Assembly (NCBI RefSeq): GCF_038051995.1
Contig: NZ_CP150290.1
Coordinates: 5,508,001 to 5,572,000, forward strand
Origin: Paenibacillus sp. FSL H8-0537
GTDB taxonomy: Bacteria; Bacillota; Bacilli; Paenibacillales; Paenibacillaceae
Length of the DNA: 64,000 nt
Direction of reading: 5' to 3'
Part shown: piece by piece, positions 1 through 8,153 of the stretch
Position numbering within the stretch: position 1 is the stretch's first letter
Layout: every line of letters begins with the position of its first letter
The notes under the pieces: model-generated
The model's database searches: none
What the model was told of the DNA's origin: nothing
Seen by the model: only the letters and a program-made list of their open reading frames with translations
Made by a program: the position numbers and the translations under genes

Positions 1-28
1 GGTCAATGCCATAAAAATGATAAGCCAT
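1..28 (-). CDS. N-terminal start of an unidentified gene (partial)
   Basis: An ATG at position 28 reads leftward off the window edge as MAYHFYGID. It is preceded at 8 bases by a clear GGAGG ribosome site, which is why I accept it as a real start. Too little is visible to name a product. The upstream palindromes at 42-68 would be its operator. Confidence 0.5.
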
Positions 29-41
29 ATATTTCGCCTCC

Positions 42-68
42 TGTTTCATATAGTGAAACATAGTTTCA
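42..68 (-). promoter_or_regulatory. Overlapping TGAAAC/GTTTCA palindromes (candidate operator)
   Basis: Positions 42-60 form TGTTTCA-N5-TGAAACA and positions 54-68 form TGAAAC-ATA-GTTTCA, so three half-sites alternate with a shared arm. They lie directly upstream of the ribosome site of the partial gene at 1-28. This suggests a dimeric repressor or activator site; the regulator is not visible. Confidence 0.4.
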
Positions 69-180
69 TTTTATAAATCTATTTTAACGCTATTCCCCAT
101 AACAATCCAGCCTTTTCCACTTTGATGCGGTAAACTCAACTAACATAATCATGTTTCCAATCAGCTTAGGTCCATACAGC

Positions 181-284
181 AAGCTGAAACGGCTGTCGCT
201 GTCCTTTGGCGGCGCGGCGCGTTTCAGTCCGATAAATATAGGAAAGGATGGAAAAAGCATATCCCTTCCTATATTTCAAAAAAA
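181..284 (+). repeat. Dispersed two-hairpin intergenic element, copy A
   Basis: The sequence has a first stem bounded by GAAACG and CGTTTC, then a second AT-rich palindrome (AAATATAGGAA with TTCCTATATTT) ending in an A run. Copies with the same order of blocks occur at 4938-5046, 24361-24460, 30870-30976 and 36929-37036. Copy A is closest to the 24361 copy (subfamily with GTTTCAGTCCGA). Confidence 0.75.
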
Positions 285-317
285 GTCCGTTACGGCTAAT
301 AAGCCATAACGGACTTC
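273..317 (-). terminator. Rho-independent terminator of the SleB-like gene
   Basis: On the minus strand AAGTCCGTTA and TAACGGACTT form a long stem followed by a run of seven T. It begins about 17 bases after the stop codon of the gene at 334-1308. Confidence 0.8.
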
Positions 318-333
318 TCTATATGTGTCGTTC

Positions 334-1308
334 CTATTTTGCAAAGCTATGATTGCCAATCGTCGTAATGACTTCCAGGCTGTCCCAGAAGGCGCCTTTG
401 GACACATTGGGATTAAAGAAGTAGATTGCATTTTGCACGTTGTTTTTGCCATTCAGCGCTTCCTTAGCTGCGCGCAGGGAGCCTTCATTTGGCTTGCTTT
501 TATCAAGGAGTCCATTGTGAGCTGGCGGGAACTGTCTGCCCGAATAAATCACTTCACGAATCGTGCTTGGAAAACGGGAGTCCTTCACTCTGTTCAATAT
601 AACGTTCGCCAAGGCAAGCTGTCCTTGGTATGACTCATAACCCGATTCAACCATTGTAATCTTGGCAAGCAGCGTCAAGTCCGCTTCTGTGAACGGGTCA
701 GCAGCATGATCAAAGATCGAAGGAATGATCACTTTAAGCTTCGTACCCGCTTTAAGCTTCGCCTTGCTATCCAGCCCGTTGCGCTTAAGCAGCTCCGACT
801 TGCTGCTGCTCGTTTCCTTGCTAATCTCGTCTATTCCGTATTTATCCGATATTACTGCGGGCTTCACTGTAGCGAGCTCAATATCGCCTGATCCCGCATT
901 TACTTGCAAATCGGCATGCAGCATTTCTGCTAATTGTCGCAGGGACGCATACAGTCTGCCTTCCTTGAACACGGGAGCCGCATCCATTACATACCGCTCA
1001 TCGTTGAAATAGACAACGGGCACTCCGTTTCCGAGGACGATTTTATCATTCACTGCCGTATGTATCGTTACTTCCTCATTGTCACTATCCCAGCTCGACT
1101 TGGCACTGAACAGTTCAGCGATGCGAGCTACAGGCACATACAATCTTCCATCCAGTATAAACGTAGAATCATTCAGCACTACTTGCTTGCCGTCGAGTTT
1201 AATCTTCGCGTCATCCGCAGCGCTTGCCAAGGGCCCGATGCATAGCAGAAGCATTCCCAAAACCATAGCGAATATTAGCCGTTTAACCGGCCTGCTTTCT
1301 CTAATCAT
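334..1308 (-). CDS. Secreted cell wall hydrolase, SleB/Hydrolase_2 type, with copper-amine-oxidase-like N-terminal domain
   Basis: The protein has 324 residues. Residues about 8-30 are a signal peptide ending ASA. Residues about 35-150 contain two repeats of the stalk domain named after copper amine oxidase N-termini (pattern LDGRLYVPVARIAELF and GRLYASLRQLAEML). A short LysM-like segment follows at about 155-195 (KSELLKRNGL). The C-terminal 120 residues match the SleB/CwlJ Hydrolase_2 fold, with the conserved LAKITMVESG and ALANVILNRVKDSRFP patterns. The family hydrolyses peptidoglycan, classically spore cortex; here a role in vegetative wall turnover is equally possible. It is a single-gene unit with its own terminator and an upstream extended -10 near 1432. 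Domain order is usual for Paenibacillus proteins of this type. Confidence 0.85.
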   Translation of the reverse strand: MIRESRPVKRLIFAMVLGMLLLCIGPLASAADDAKIKLDGKQVVLNDSTFILDGRLYVPVARIAELFSAKSSWDSDNEEVTIHTAVNDKIVLGNGVPVVYFNDERYVMDAAPVFKEGRLYASLRQLAEMLHADLQVNAGSGDIELATVKPAVISDKYGIDEISKETSSSKSELLKRNGLDSKAKLKAGTKLKVIIPSIFDHAADPFTEADLTLLAKITMVESGYESYQGQLALANVILNRVKDSRFPSTIREVIYSGRQFPPAHNGLLDKSKPNEGSLRAAKEALNGKNNVQNAIYFFNPNVSKGAFWDSLEVITTIGNHSFAK

Positions 1309-1431
1309 ACGTACCTCCCAGAATATTATGGTCGTATTTCACTTGAAGCAATAACAGCAAACCGCTGCAGCACCTCACCACAAAACACGCCCTAGCTGGA
1401 GCAATCTCCCAGCATTCTTTCTCTGGGCAAA

Positions 1432-1440
1432 ATTATAACA
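1432..1440 (-). promoter_or_regulatory. Extended -10 promoter of the SleB-like gene
   Basis: On the minus strand the sequence reads TGTTATAAT, a consensus -10 with the TG extension. It lies about 125 bases upstream of the start codon at 1308. No clear -35 is visible, which fits an extended -10 promoter. The long untranslated leader shows no recognised riboswitch. Confidence 0.4.
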
Positions 1441-1502
1441 CAGCTAAATAGGTCTGTAGGATTAACATTTTCACAGAATTAATAAGAAGCTTGTTCCACC
1501 CA

Positions 1503-4500
1503 CTACTCTAAAACGTACAGCGGAAGCGTGAAATAGAAGGTGCTTCCTACCCCCAGCGTGCTCTCCACATGAATTTCTCCCTCATGATAATGGATGATTT
1601 CTTTGGCAATCGCAAGGCCGATTCCACTCCCCTGAACCGCCTGCCGATCATGCCTTTCTCTAAAGAAGCGGTCAAATACAAATGGCAGCGACTCCTTCTG
1701 CATGCCTGCCCCATTATCCTGAACACGTATCGTGAGCTGACCGACGGAATCGTCATCTCCTTCCCATTCTTCGATTGCACAATGAATGCGAATCTGCCCT
1801 TCGGCCCCCGTGTGCTGAATCGCATTAAACACGAGGTTGGTCAGCACCTGCGTAATTCGGTCCATATCCACAACGACATGGTATTCGGCCAGCTTAGCTG
1901 AATCAAATGCCAGCTGAAAATCATAATGCAGTCCGGCGCGCACAACATCGAGCATGAATTTATCCTCAATTTTGGCGACCAGCTCCTGAAGCGTCATCAT
2001 GAGAAAGATCATTTCGGATTTGCCCGATTCCAGCCGCGACAGCTCAAATAAATCATGGATTAAACGGTTTAGGCCAAGCGCTTTGACGAGCACCATTTGC
2101 AAGTACCTTTTTTTATCCGCTTCCTGCTCCACAAGCCCGGATACAATCGCTTCTACATAGCCTTGAATCGCCGTCATCGGCGTACGCAGCTCATGGGAAA
2201 TATCGCTGAGCAGACGCCTGCGGGACAGCTCCAGCCGGCTTAAATCTTTGTTTTTCCGCTCCAATTCCACCGTTCGCTCATGAATGCGATGTTCCAGATT
2301 CGTATTCAGCTCGGAAAGCTGCTCGTTTAACTCGGCAAGCTGCTGCGCATTGAAGCTTACTTCCTGAACGGACCTTTTTAACAGCAGCAGCGTTCGGACA
2401 CGGCTTACGAGCTCATTGCGGCCAATCGGCTTCGAGATATAATCATTCGCTCCAGCGCTAAAGCAGGCCTTAATCGTATGATCCCTGCTGCTTGCGGTCA
2501 TAATCAATATGGGCAGCTCGATTAAGTTGTATTTTTCTCTAATCAGGCCGCATAGCTCATAGCCGGACATGCCGACCATCATCAAATCGGCAATAACCAA
2601 ATCCATTTCATGCAGCTCTTCCATACGCTCCAGCACCTCAGAACCACTTGTAGCAGACTCGAATACACAGTTCAACGGCGCCAGCTGTTGAATAACGACC
2701 TGCAAATTCACGGGTTCATCGTCCACAATGAGCACGCGATACGGCCGCTGTGAAGATGCGGGCAGCTCTGAACCGCCTCTATTCCCTGTACCTGCGTGGG
2801 CGGCCACTGCTGTCCGTTCTTTTTCAACAGCGATGAGCGCATGCCCATTCAACCGCTCCTGTTGCTGTTCAAGCAGCGATATCGGCAGGCCCTTAACCCC
2901 CATATGACGGATGGTAAAGCTAAATAATGAGCCTTGACCGACCTTTGACCATACCGTAATTTCTCCACCGTGCAATTCTACAAGCTGCTTGGTAATTTTC
3001 AGGCCCAGCCCCGTGCCCGTATCATCAATCGATTCGAGCTTCTCAAACGGGTTGAAAATGACTTCGAACTTGTCCTCAGCTATGCCAATTCCCGTATCCT
3101 CCACATGTATTTCCACATAGTCGCGGAAATGCTGCGCGGTTATCGTCACATGCCCGGAAGGCGTATATTTGATCGCATTGCCTATTAAATTAAACAAAAT
3201 TTGCTGCAGCCGATTCTCATCGGCAAAAATAGGTGGAAAATCGGAGCGGATATGATTGCGCAGCTCTAAATTTCTGCCGGTTACGAGCGGCTTGACGACC
3301 GTAAGCACCACCTGTGCCAGCTGGTACAAATCGATTTTCGTTAGATGAAGGCGCATATCATTATTTTTTAATAGAGCATAGTCCAATATATCATTAATTA
3401 AATAGGACATGCGCTGACCGCTCGATACAATCATGTTCAAATGCACACGCTGGCTGTCTTCTATCCGATCATACATGCTGTGAAGCAGCGACTGCGCCAG
3501 CCCAATAATGCCGTTCAGCGGCGTACGCAGCTCGTGAGAGGTGTTGGCCAAAAACTCATCCTTAACCTTATCCAAATCAAGCAGGCGCGCAGATAAGCGC
3601 TCATTCGTTTTAATGGCATTGGAAAATTTGATCGACACAATAATGGATAAGCAAATAATTAAAAACAGCAGCCCATATGGAAAATAGATGCCCGTTCGAA
3701 TCGTGTCATTGCTCATCAAAATATCATTGACGACCGTTATGAAAAAAACAACGGTGCCCATCAGCATTAAATTTGCGCCTGACAGCCGTCTAATGGCAGC
3801 CTTGAATACATATTGAATGAGCACAAAACCAATCACAATCGCATAGGCCTGCATCACCAAGGCCAGCTTCGTAAACACTTGAACCGGCGTCACAACAATG
3901 AACAAGGTCAGCAGTCCGCCTGGAATCCACAGTATATTTCGCATCCGTTTTGACACTTGGCCCGGAAAGCTGAAATAGAAAAACAGCACAAATAGCGGGG
4001 CGCTCCCGAGAAAGCCCAAATATTCGATTTTCACTAAGACATTATCGTTTAGGCTTTGAATTAAGACCGATAGCGTGTATTGGGATTGGGAGCTGTTTTT
4101 CATAGCCAGGACTACACAAATAAGGCCAAAAAATAAAGATTCCCAATTTTTACGCAAGAGGATAAATAAAACGATGTGGTAAAGCCCCATAATGAGCATG
4201 CAGCCAATCAACATACTCTCGAATACGAGCTTCTTTTTCATATAATGATCCAGACTGTCGTATTCCCCTAAAGTTAAAGAAGCAAACAAGCCTGCTTTTC
4301 GCTGGGTGTAGTTGGACACTTGAATGACAATGTCTGCCTGTGTCTGACCTGCTTCCAAGCGAATCAGGGACGGCACCATATACGGCACTGCCTCCGTCTC
4401 GCTGCGGCCTACAACCCCGCTTTCAGAAACGAGCTTCCCATTGATCCACATGCGGTGGGCGGTTGTTATCCCTTTTGCTACAAGGCCCAGCTCGGTTTCC

Positions 4501-4889
4501 GCCTCTGGCAATTGTACGATAAGATGATAGGTGGCGTAGCCCTTGCTTGAATGCTTTTGTCCATCAGCCTCATGCTGGCTCCATGAGCTTGGCACTTTTA
4601 TGTAGCCAGCCTGGCCAGCGCTCCCCGCTGTAAAATCATCAGGCTCCAGCAGCTGATTCCAGTAAAATTCCCATTCGCCGTCCAGCGAGCTGCCAGTGCC
4701 AGCAATTTGATCCTGGGCTGTGATTGACAGCTTCCCCCTGCTCGCTTCAGGTTTATCCTTATCTAGTGCAGAATTAAACGTCATTAGTATAATGAATATA
4801 AATGAAGCTAGTGCTATCGGAACGAAATAGTAGAGGAAAGGCACACGTTTCTTCATGGAAGCTTCACCGCTGATTACCCCTTTTTTCAC
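1503..4889 (-). CDS. Membrane hybrid sensor kinase: 7TM-DISM, HisKA-HATPase, REC, HisKA-HATPase
   Basis: The protein has 1128 residues from a GTG start; an ATG 11 codons inside (4856) is an alternative. A first membrane segment (about 18-38) is followed by an extracellular jelly-roll DISM domain (about 60-210) and seven membrane helices (about 220-420). A first kinase core has its phosphoacceptor His near residue 452 (SHELRTPLNG) and a G-box DTGTGLGL. A receiver domain (VLIVDDEPVN, acceptor Asp in IADLMM) and a coiled coil come next. A second complete kinase core carries SHELRTPMTA and SGIGLAIAKE. Both kinases retain key residues. It is the last gene in the leftward biosynthetic set, with a dispersed repeat between it and the lipoprotein at 5044. 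I infer that its output is the OmpR-type regulator at 21617, the only free response regulator in the window. Confidence 0.9.
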   Translation of the reverse strand: MKKGVISGEASMKKRVPFLYYFVPIALASFIFIILMTFNSALDKDKPEASRGKLSITAQDQIAGTGSSLDGEWEFYWNQLLEPDDFTAGSAGQAGYIKVPSSWSQHEADGQKHSSKGYATYHLIVQLPEAETELGLVAKGITTAHRMWINGKLVSESGVVGRSETEAVPYMVPSLIRLEAGQTQADIVIQVSNYTQRKAGLFASLTLGEYDSLDHYMKKKLVFESMLIGCMLIMGLYHIVLFILLRKNWESLFFGLICVVLAMKNSSQSQYTLSVLIQSLNDNVLVKIEYLGFLGSAPLFVLFFYFSFPGQVSKRMRNILWIPGGLLTLFIVVTPVQVFTKLALVMQAYAIVIGFVLIQYVFKAAIRRLSGANLMLMGTVVFFITVVNDILMSNDTIRTGIYFPYGLLFLIICLSIIVSIKFSNAIKTNERLSARLLDLDKVKDEFLANTSHELRTPLNGIIGLAQSLLHSMYDRIEDSQRVHLNMIVSSGQRMSYLINDILDYALLKNNDMRLHLTKIDLYQLAQVVLTVVKPLVTGRNLELRNHIRSDFPPIFADENRLQQILFNLIGNAIKYTPSGHVTITAQHFRDYVEIHVEDTGIGIAEDKFEVIFNPFEKLESIDDTGTGLGLKITKQLVELHGGEITVWSKVGQGSLFSFTIRHMGVKGLPISLLEQQQERLNGHALIAVEKERTAVAAHAGTGNRGGSELPASSQRPYRVLIVDDEPVNLQVVIQQLAPLNCVFESATSGSEVLERMEELHEMDLVIADLMMVGMSGYELCGLIREKYNLIELPILIMTASSRDHTIKACFSAGANDYISKPIGRNELVSRVRTLLLLKRSVQEVSFNAQQLAELNEQLSELNTNLEHRIHERTVELERKNKDLSRLELSRRRLLSDISHELRTPMTAIQGYVEAIVSGLVEQEADKKRYLQMVLVKALGLNRLIHDLFELSRLESGKSEMIFLMMTLQELVAKIEDKFMLDVVRAGLHYDFQLAFDSAKLAEYHVVVDMDRITQVLTNLVFNAIQHTGAEGQIRIHCAIEEWEGDDDSVGQLTIRVQDNGAGMQKESLPFVFDRFFRERHDRQAVQGSGIGLAIAKEIIHYHEGEIHVESTLGVGSTFYFTLPLYVLE

Positions 4890-4937
4890 AATAAAATTGC
4901 CGGAGCAATAGCACCCGCCTCTGCATCATAACATAGC

Positions 4938-5046
4938 TTTTTTTAAAATATAAGAATCTATAAGTTTCATACTTATAATGGGCTTATATTTCTACGCGAA
5001 AAGATAGCTTTGCCGTCAGAGGACGGCTTTCGGCCGTTTACGCTTA
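4938..5046 (-). repeat. Dispersed two-hairpin intergenic element, copy B
   Basis: Read on the minus strand it begins AAGCGTAAACGG and ends with the AAATATAAG/CTTATATTT palindrome and an A run, closely matching copies at 30870 and 36929. Its first bases coincide with the TAA stop codon of the binding lipoprotein gene at 5044, so the element abuts a coding end and separates it from the kinase gene. Its stems could reduce read-through into the kinase gene. Confidence 0.75.
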
Positions 5047-6006
5047 AATATCATAGTTTTCAAGCCTTTTTTGAATTTCCTTCTTCTCCATATGGAGATA
5101 GGTATTCATCCACTGTTGGAGATGATAGCGCTTCGGATCGACGGCAATGGCGATGTCATCATCGTGATCGTCCAATTGCACGAATTGCAGCTGAAGCGAA
5201 TACGACGGATATTTTTTCAAATAACGCGAAATTTCAAAAGCATCATAAACGGCGGCCAGCACATCCCCCTGCCGCACGCCATCAAACAGCTGAGCCGAGT
5301 TTGGATAGCCCACCTGATTTTGATTCGGGAACAGCTCACGCGCAAAGCCCGCATAGGAGGTGCCCGCTACAATGCCAATCCGTTCTCCTCGCCCTTGGAT
5401 GAGCGCTAGCGGATCAACGTCATCCCCTTTTTCGCCAATGGCTGCAAGCTGCAATCGGTTAATCAATAGCGCTTGTTTCAAATTCAAATACGCATCGGAA
5501 AATAAAACCCGCTTCGCCCGTTCCAAGGTCATGCTCAGCTTGGAAACCCCGATATCCACCTCTCCAGTAGATACTTGATTAATCACTTCATTAAAAGAAG
5601 CTGCTGTACGGATAAATTCAGCTTGTACGCCAAGCTTAAGAGCGATGTCATTTGCAAGATCAACATCGCTTCCGCGGAGCACTCCCTGATCATCTGCATA
5701 GAAAAACGGATAGCGATCCTCCTGATAGAGGGCTACCCGCAGCTTGCCTCTGCTCAAAATGTCCCGAATATCCTCCGGATAAGTCTTTAATTGCTCCTCT
5801 GTATAAACGGGTAGCTCCGCTTTATCAGCCGGAGCGGCAGAGCTTGCGGGAATTGGACTAGTGACGGCTGGGCTTGCCGCATGAGCTTGCTTTTCTGGTG
5901 CCAATTGATGTGCCTGTTGTGTCATGCTTGCACATGATGTCGTAAAAATGCCTATTACCAACACCAAAAGCAAGCAGAAGGCCAAACGATCGTATTTGCC
6001 GATCAT
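5044..6006 (-). CDS. Orphan amino-acid-type solute-binding lipoprotein (SBP_bac_3)
   Basis: From the ATG at 6006 the protein has 320 residues. It starts with a lipoprotein signal whose lipobox is TTSC. After an Ala/Pro-rich spacer, residues about 85-310 form a family-3 periplasmic binding fold (GKLRVALYQEDRYPFFY at the first strand, GSDVDLANDIALKLGV at the first helix). The start is chosen because its ATG overlaps the TGA of the upstream small gene (ATGA), showing translational coupling. No permease or ATPase partner is nearby. In this context it may serve as a sensor that presents a ligand to the adjacent membrane kinase instead of a transport component; that is inference. Confidence 0.85.
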   Translation of the reverse strand: MIGKYDRLAFCLLLVLVIGIFTTSCASMTQQAHQLAPEKQAHAASPAVTSPIPASSAAPADKAELPVYTEEQLKTYPEDIRDILSRGKLRVALYQEDRYPFFYADDQGVLRGSDVDLANDIALKLGVQAEFIRTAASFNEVINQVSTGEVDIGVSKLSMTLERAKRVLFSDAYLNLKQALLINRLQLAAIGEKGDDVDPLALIQGRGERIGIVAGTSYAGFARELFPNQNQVGYPNSAQLFDGVRQGDVLAAVYDAFEISRYLKKYPSYSLQLQFVQLDDHDDDIAIAVDPKRYHLQQWMNTYLHMEKKEIQKRLENYDI

Positions 6007-6224
6007 TGCTGGCCATCCTCCCCTCCATGCGAAACTTGAGTTTTGCGAAAGCATACTGCGCATACGGTCATGTCATACACAGCGATACGAACATAGCATA
6101 GCTTGCAGCGCGGAATAGAGACGGTTGCCAAGCCTCCAACAACCTCTTCCAGCTCTTCTTCCAAGAGCTCACCGGCTTGCCCATTTTCCTTTTTCTGATC
6201 GTTATCAGCCTGCTGGTATCCCAT
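6003..6224 (-). CDS. Small double-glycine protein with CxxC-x11-CxxC (candidate third secreted peptide)
   Basis: The protein has 73 residues from the ATG at 6224, which has a G-rich ribosome site; a TTG six codons earlier is less likely. Residues 19-31 are acidic and end in EELEEVVGG, resembling the LTETELESVAGG cleavage region of the two NHLP precursors in the same cluster. The remaining 42 residues contain two CxxC pairs (Cys 40, 43, 55, 58) 11 residues apart. This could be a bacteriocin-like peptide cut by the C39 exporter, or a small zinc-ribbon protein whose GG is accidental. It lacks the long nitrile-hydratase-like leader. It is coupled to the lipoprotein gene by a 4-base overlap. Confidence 0.65.
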   Translation of the reverse strand: MGYQQADNDQKKENGQAGELLEEELEEVVGGLATVSIPRCKLCYVRIAVYDMTVCAVCFRKTQVSHGGEDGQQ

Positions 6225-6280
6225 ATGCCCCGCCTCTTTCAAAGGTTACCTTAAGCCTTAAGCCGCGTCCTCATGTTCGG

Positions 6281-7012
6281 CTAGAGAACAGACTGAATAC
6301 CGTAACCCCATGTCGTATTTTGACCGCTCATGCCATGACCGTAATCAAGAAGCAGACCGAGCCCGTGGGCGAGCTCTTCCAATTCCGGCACTGGCGGCTT
6401 TAATGCATAAATATCAAACGGCTTGCGGTTATTTCGGCCAACAGCCACTTTTTTCTCCAATCGAAAATACCCAAATGTCAGCGCATTTACACTGACGCGG
6501 AACGGGGACAGCTCCTTAGCGAAGCTTTTGACAAAGGCCAGCGCTCCTTGGTTATATACTGGAGATGAAGGGAAGCCATCATAATGCAGCGAATCGGCCA
6601 ACATCGGCACGATGATCTGCCCCCGCTGCTTGCGCGCCATCACGCTCCCTGCCGCCCGGCTGTATACAAACAGCTCGCTTAGAAGGCTGTAGCTTCTCAA
6701 AGCGAACTCGCCAGGATCATGCTGCAGTGCCTCCAGCTCGTCCACCCAATCATGGCCATGAATATATAGGTCAAACCCTTCCATCTGCTCGGCCATGCCC
6801 GCTATCACAGACTCCACTGCTTTCATTTGTACGTCTGGCGCAACGATCGTTTGAATTTGTTCCTGCCACTGCGGCGGCACATCTACCCTGAACTGCTCCG
6901 CCTGCTCAGCTAGCTGGAAGCTCGCCATGACCCGGATGCCCCGCTGCAGCAAATATAGCGCCATCGCTGTGCCCGAGGCACTTTCAGCATGATGCAAAAA
7001 TGCGCTTTTCAT
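6281..7012 (-). CDS. Degenerate SDR-fold protein, probably non-catalytic
   Basis: The protein has 243 residues from the ATG at 7012, chosen for its perfect G-rich ribosome site; a longer frame starts at 7039. The overall pattern is a short-chain dehydrogenase: a late YNQGALAFVKSFAKEL helix followed by RVSVNALTFGYF. The glycine-rich nucleotide motif is replaced by HHAESASGTAMA, and the YxxxK pair reads YNQGA, so the catalytic Lys is missing. It follows the intact SDR by 29 bases. It may be a structural or scaffold partner of the ketoreductase, or a relic kept in the pathway. Confidence 0.7.
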   Translation of the reverse strand: MKSAFLHHAESASGTAMALYLLQRGIRVMASFQLAEQAEQFRVDVPPQWQEQIQTIVAPDVQMKAVESVIAGMAEQMEGFDLYIHGHDWVDELEALQHDPGEFALRSYSLLSELFVYSRAAGSVMARKQRGQIIVPMLADSLHYDGFPSSPVYNQGALAFVKSFAKELSPFRVSVNALTFGYFRLEKKVAVGRNNRKPFDIYALKPPVPELEELAHGLGLLLDYGHGMSGQNTTWGYGIQSVL

Positions 7013-7041
7013 CTTCGTTCCCCCTTCTATTACAACCAAGC

Positions 7042-7785
7042 TTAACGCAAAAAACCGCCATCTATTTTCAACGTTTGGCCTGCGTGATAACTAGCCAGAG
7101 GCCTCGCCAAATACATAACCGCATCCGCTACCTCCTCGGCTGATCCGAGTCTGCCGGCTGCCGTATGCTTTAAAAAATCCGCCAGTTTCTCTGGGGGAAC
7201 GCCTTGAGCCATTTCGGTTTCAATCATGCCGGGCGCAATGGCGCTCACTTGAATATTTTTTGAGGCATAAAGCCGGGCATACAGTTTCGTCAAGCCCATA
7301 ATTGCGCCTTTAGAAGCCGCATAATTCGTCTGGGCTTCCCGGCCGTAGATGCCGCTGACGGACACCATATTAATAATGGCACCCTTCCCAAGGCGCAGCA
7401 TATAGCTGACCGCTTCCTGAGAACAGTAGCAGGTGCCGATAAAATTCGTAGCCAGCACCTCATTCCACTGCTGCTCTTCCATAAATAGCGCCATTTGATC
7501 ATTCGTGCGTCCTGCATTGTTGACCAGCACATCGAGACGTCCATACGTTTCGAATACCTGCTTCATCACATTAGCTACAAAAGCTTGATCGCTGACAGAG
7601 CCTTTGTACAAGCTAATTCGTCCGCCAGCTTTCTCAGCGTCGCCTTGCAGCTGCTCCGCTGCTTCATCATCCCGCACATAAATGCCGGCAACGACAGCTC
7701 CCTCCGCAAGGAATCGCAGGGCGATGGCCCGGCCAATGCCTCGTGTTACGCCCGTAATCAGTATGACGTGATCACGAAAGGTCAT
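7042..7785 (-). CDS. Short-chain dehydrogenase, FabG-like 3-ketoacyl-ACP reductase
   Basis: The protein has 247 residues with all SDR landmarks: TGVTRGIGRA at the N-terminus for NAD(P)H binding, NNAG near residue 90, the catalytic Ser (SVSGIYG) and YAASK, and a typical C-terminal DGGFLR. The family reduces beta-ketoacyl thioesters on an acyl carrier protein. Its start overlaps the end of the ACP gene by 4 bases, tying it to the ACP and the ketosynthase. I infer that it reduces the chain built by the protein at 8154. No dehydratase or enoyl reductase is seen, so these would come from primary metabolism or not be used. Confidence 0.85.
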   Translation of the reverse strand: MTFRDHVILITGVTRGIGRAIALRFLAEGAVVAGIYVRDDEAAEQLQGDAEKAGGRISLYKGSVSDQAFVANVMKQVFETYGRLDVLVNNAGRTNDQMALFMEEQQWNEVLATNFIGTCYCSQEAVSYMLRLGKGAIINMVSVSGIYGREAQTNYAASKGAIMGLTKLYARLYASKNIQVSAIAPGMIETEMAQGVPPEKLADFLKHTAAGRLGSAEEVADAVMYLARPLASYHAGQTLKIDGGFLR

Positions 7786-8087
7786 GGGCCCTGCGTTCCC
7801 TTCTGCTGGCTTGCCATAATCAACTCGGCAATGGACTGGACATTTTTCAAATGAATTTTTAATTCATCTGCCGGAATTTGCTCCACCATTACCCCGTACA
7901 ATTCCTCCATGCCCACCATTACCTCGAACGCTTCTACCGAATCCAGGCCCAGCCCTTCACCGAATAAAATCATATCGTCCGTGATTTCCTCCGCCGTAAT
8001 ATCCTCAAGCTTAAGCCTGTCAATTAGCAGTTTTTGCTTAATCGTCTGCTTAATGGTGTCCATGTCTAAAATCTGCTCTACGCTCAT
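7782..8087 (-). CDS. Acyl carrier protein
   Basis: The protein has 101 residues, slightly longer than FAS ACP. The phosphopantetheine site is the Ser in GLGLDSVEAFEV, preceded by the acidic region ITDDMILFGEG typical of ACPs. It carries growing or finished acyl chains as thioesters. A GGAGG site lies 9 bases before its ATG. It sits between the ketosynthase and ketoreductase genes in one transcription direction, indicating a dedicated pathway carrier and not the housekeeping ACP. Confidence 0.88.
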   Translation of the reverse strand: MSVEQILDMDTIKQTIKQKLLIDRLKLEDITAEEITDDMILFGEGLGLDSVEAFEVMVGMEELYGVMVEQIPADELKIHLKNVQSIAELIMASQQKGTQGP

Positions 8088-8153
8088 ACGTATGCGCCTC
8101 CTTGGATATTAACCTTTTTTAATTTTGAAAATAGTGCTAGGTGCAGGCGCCTG

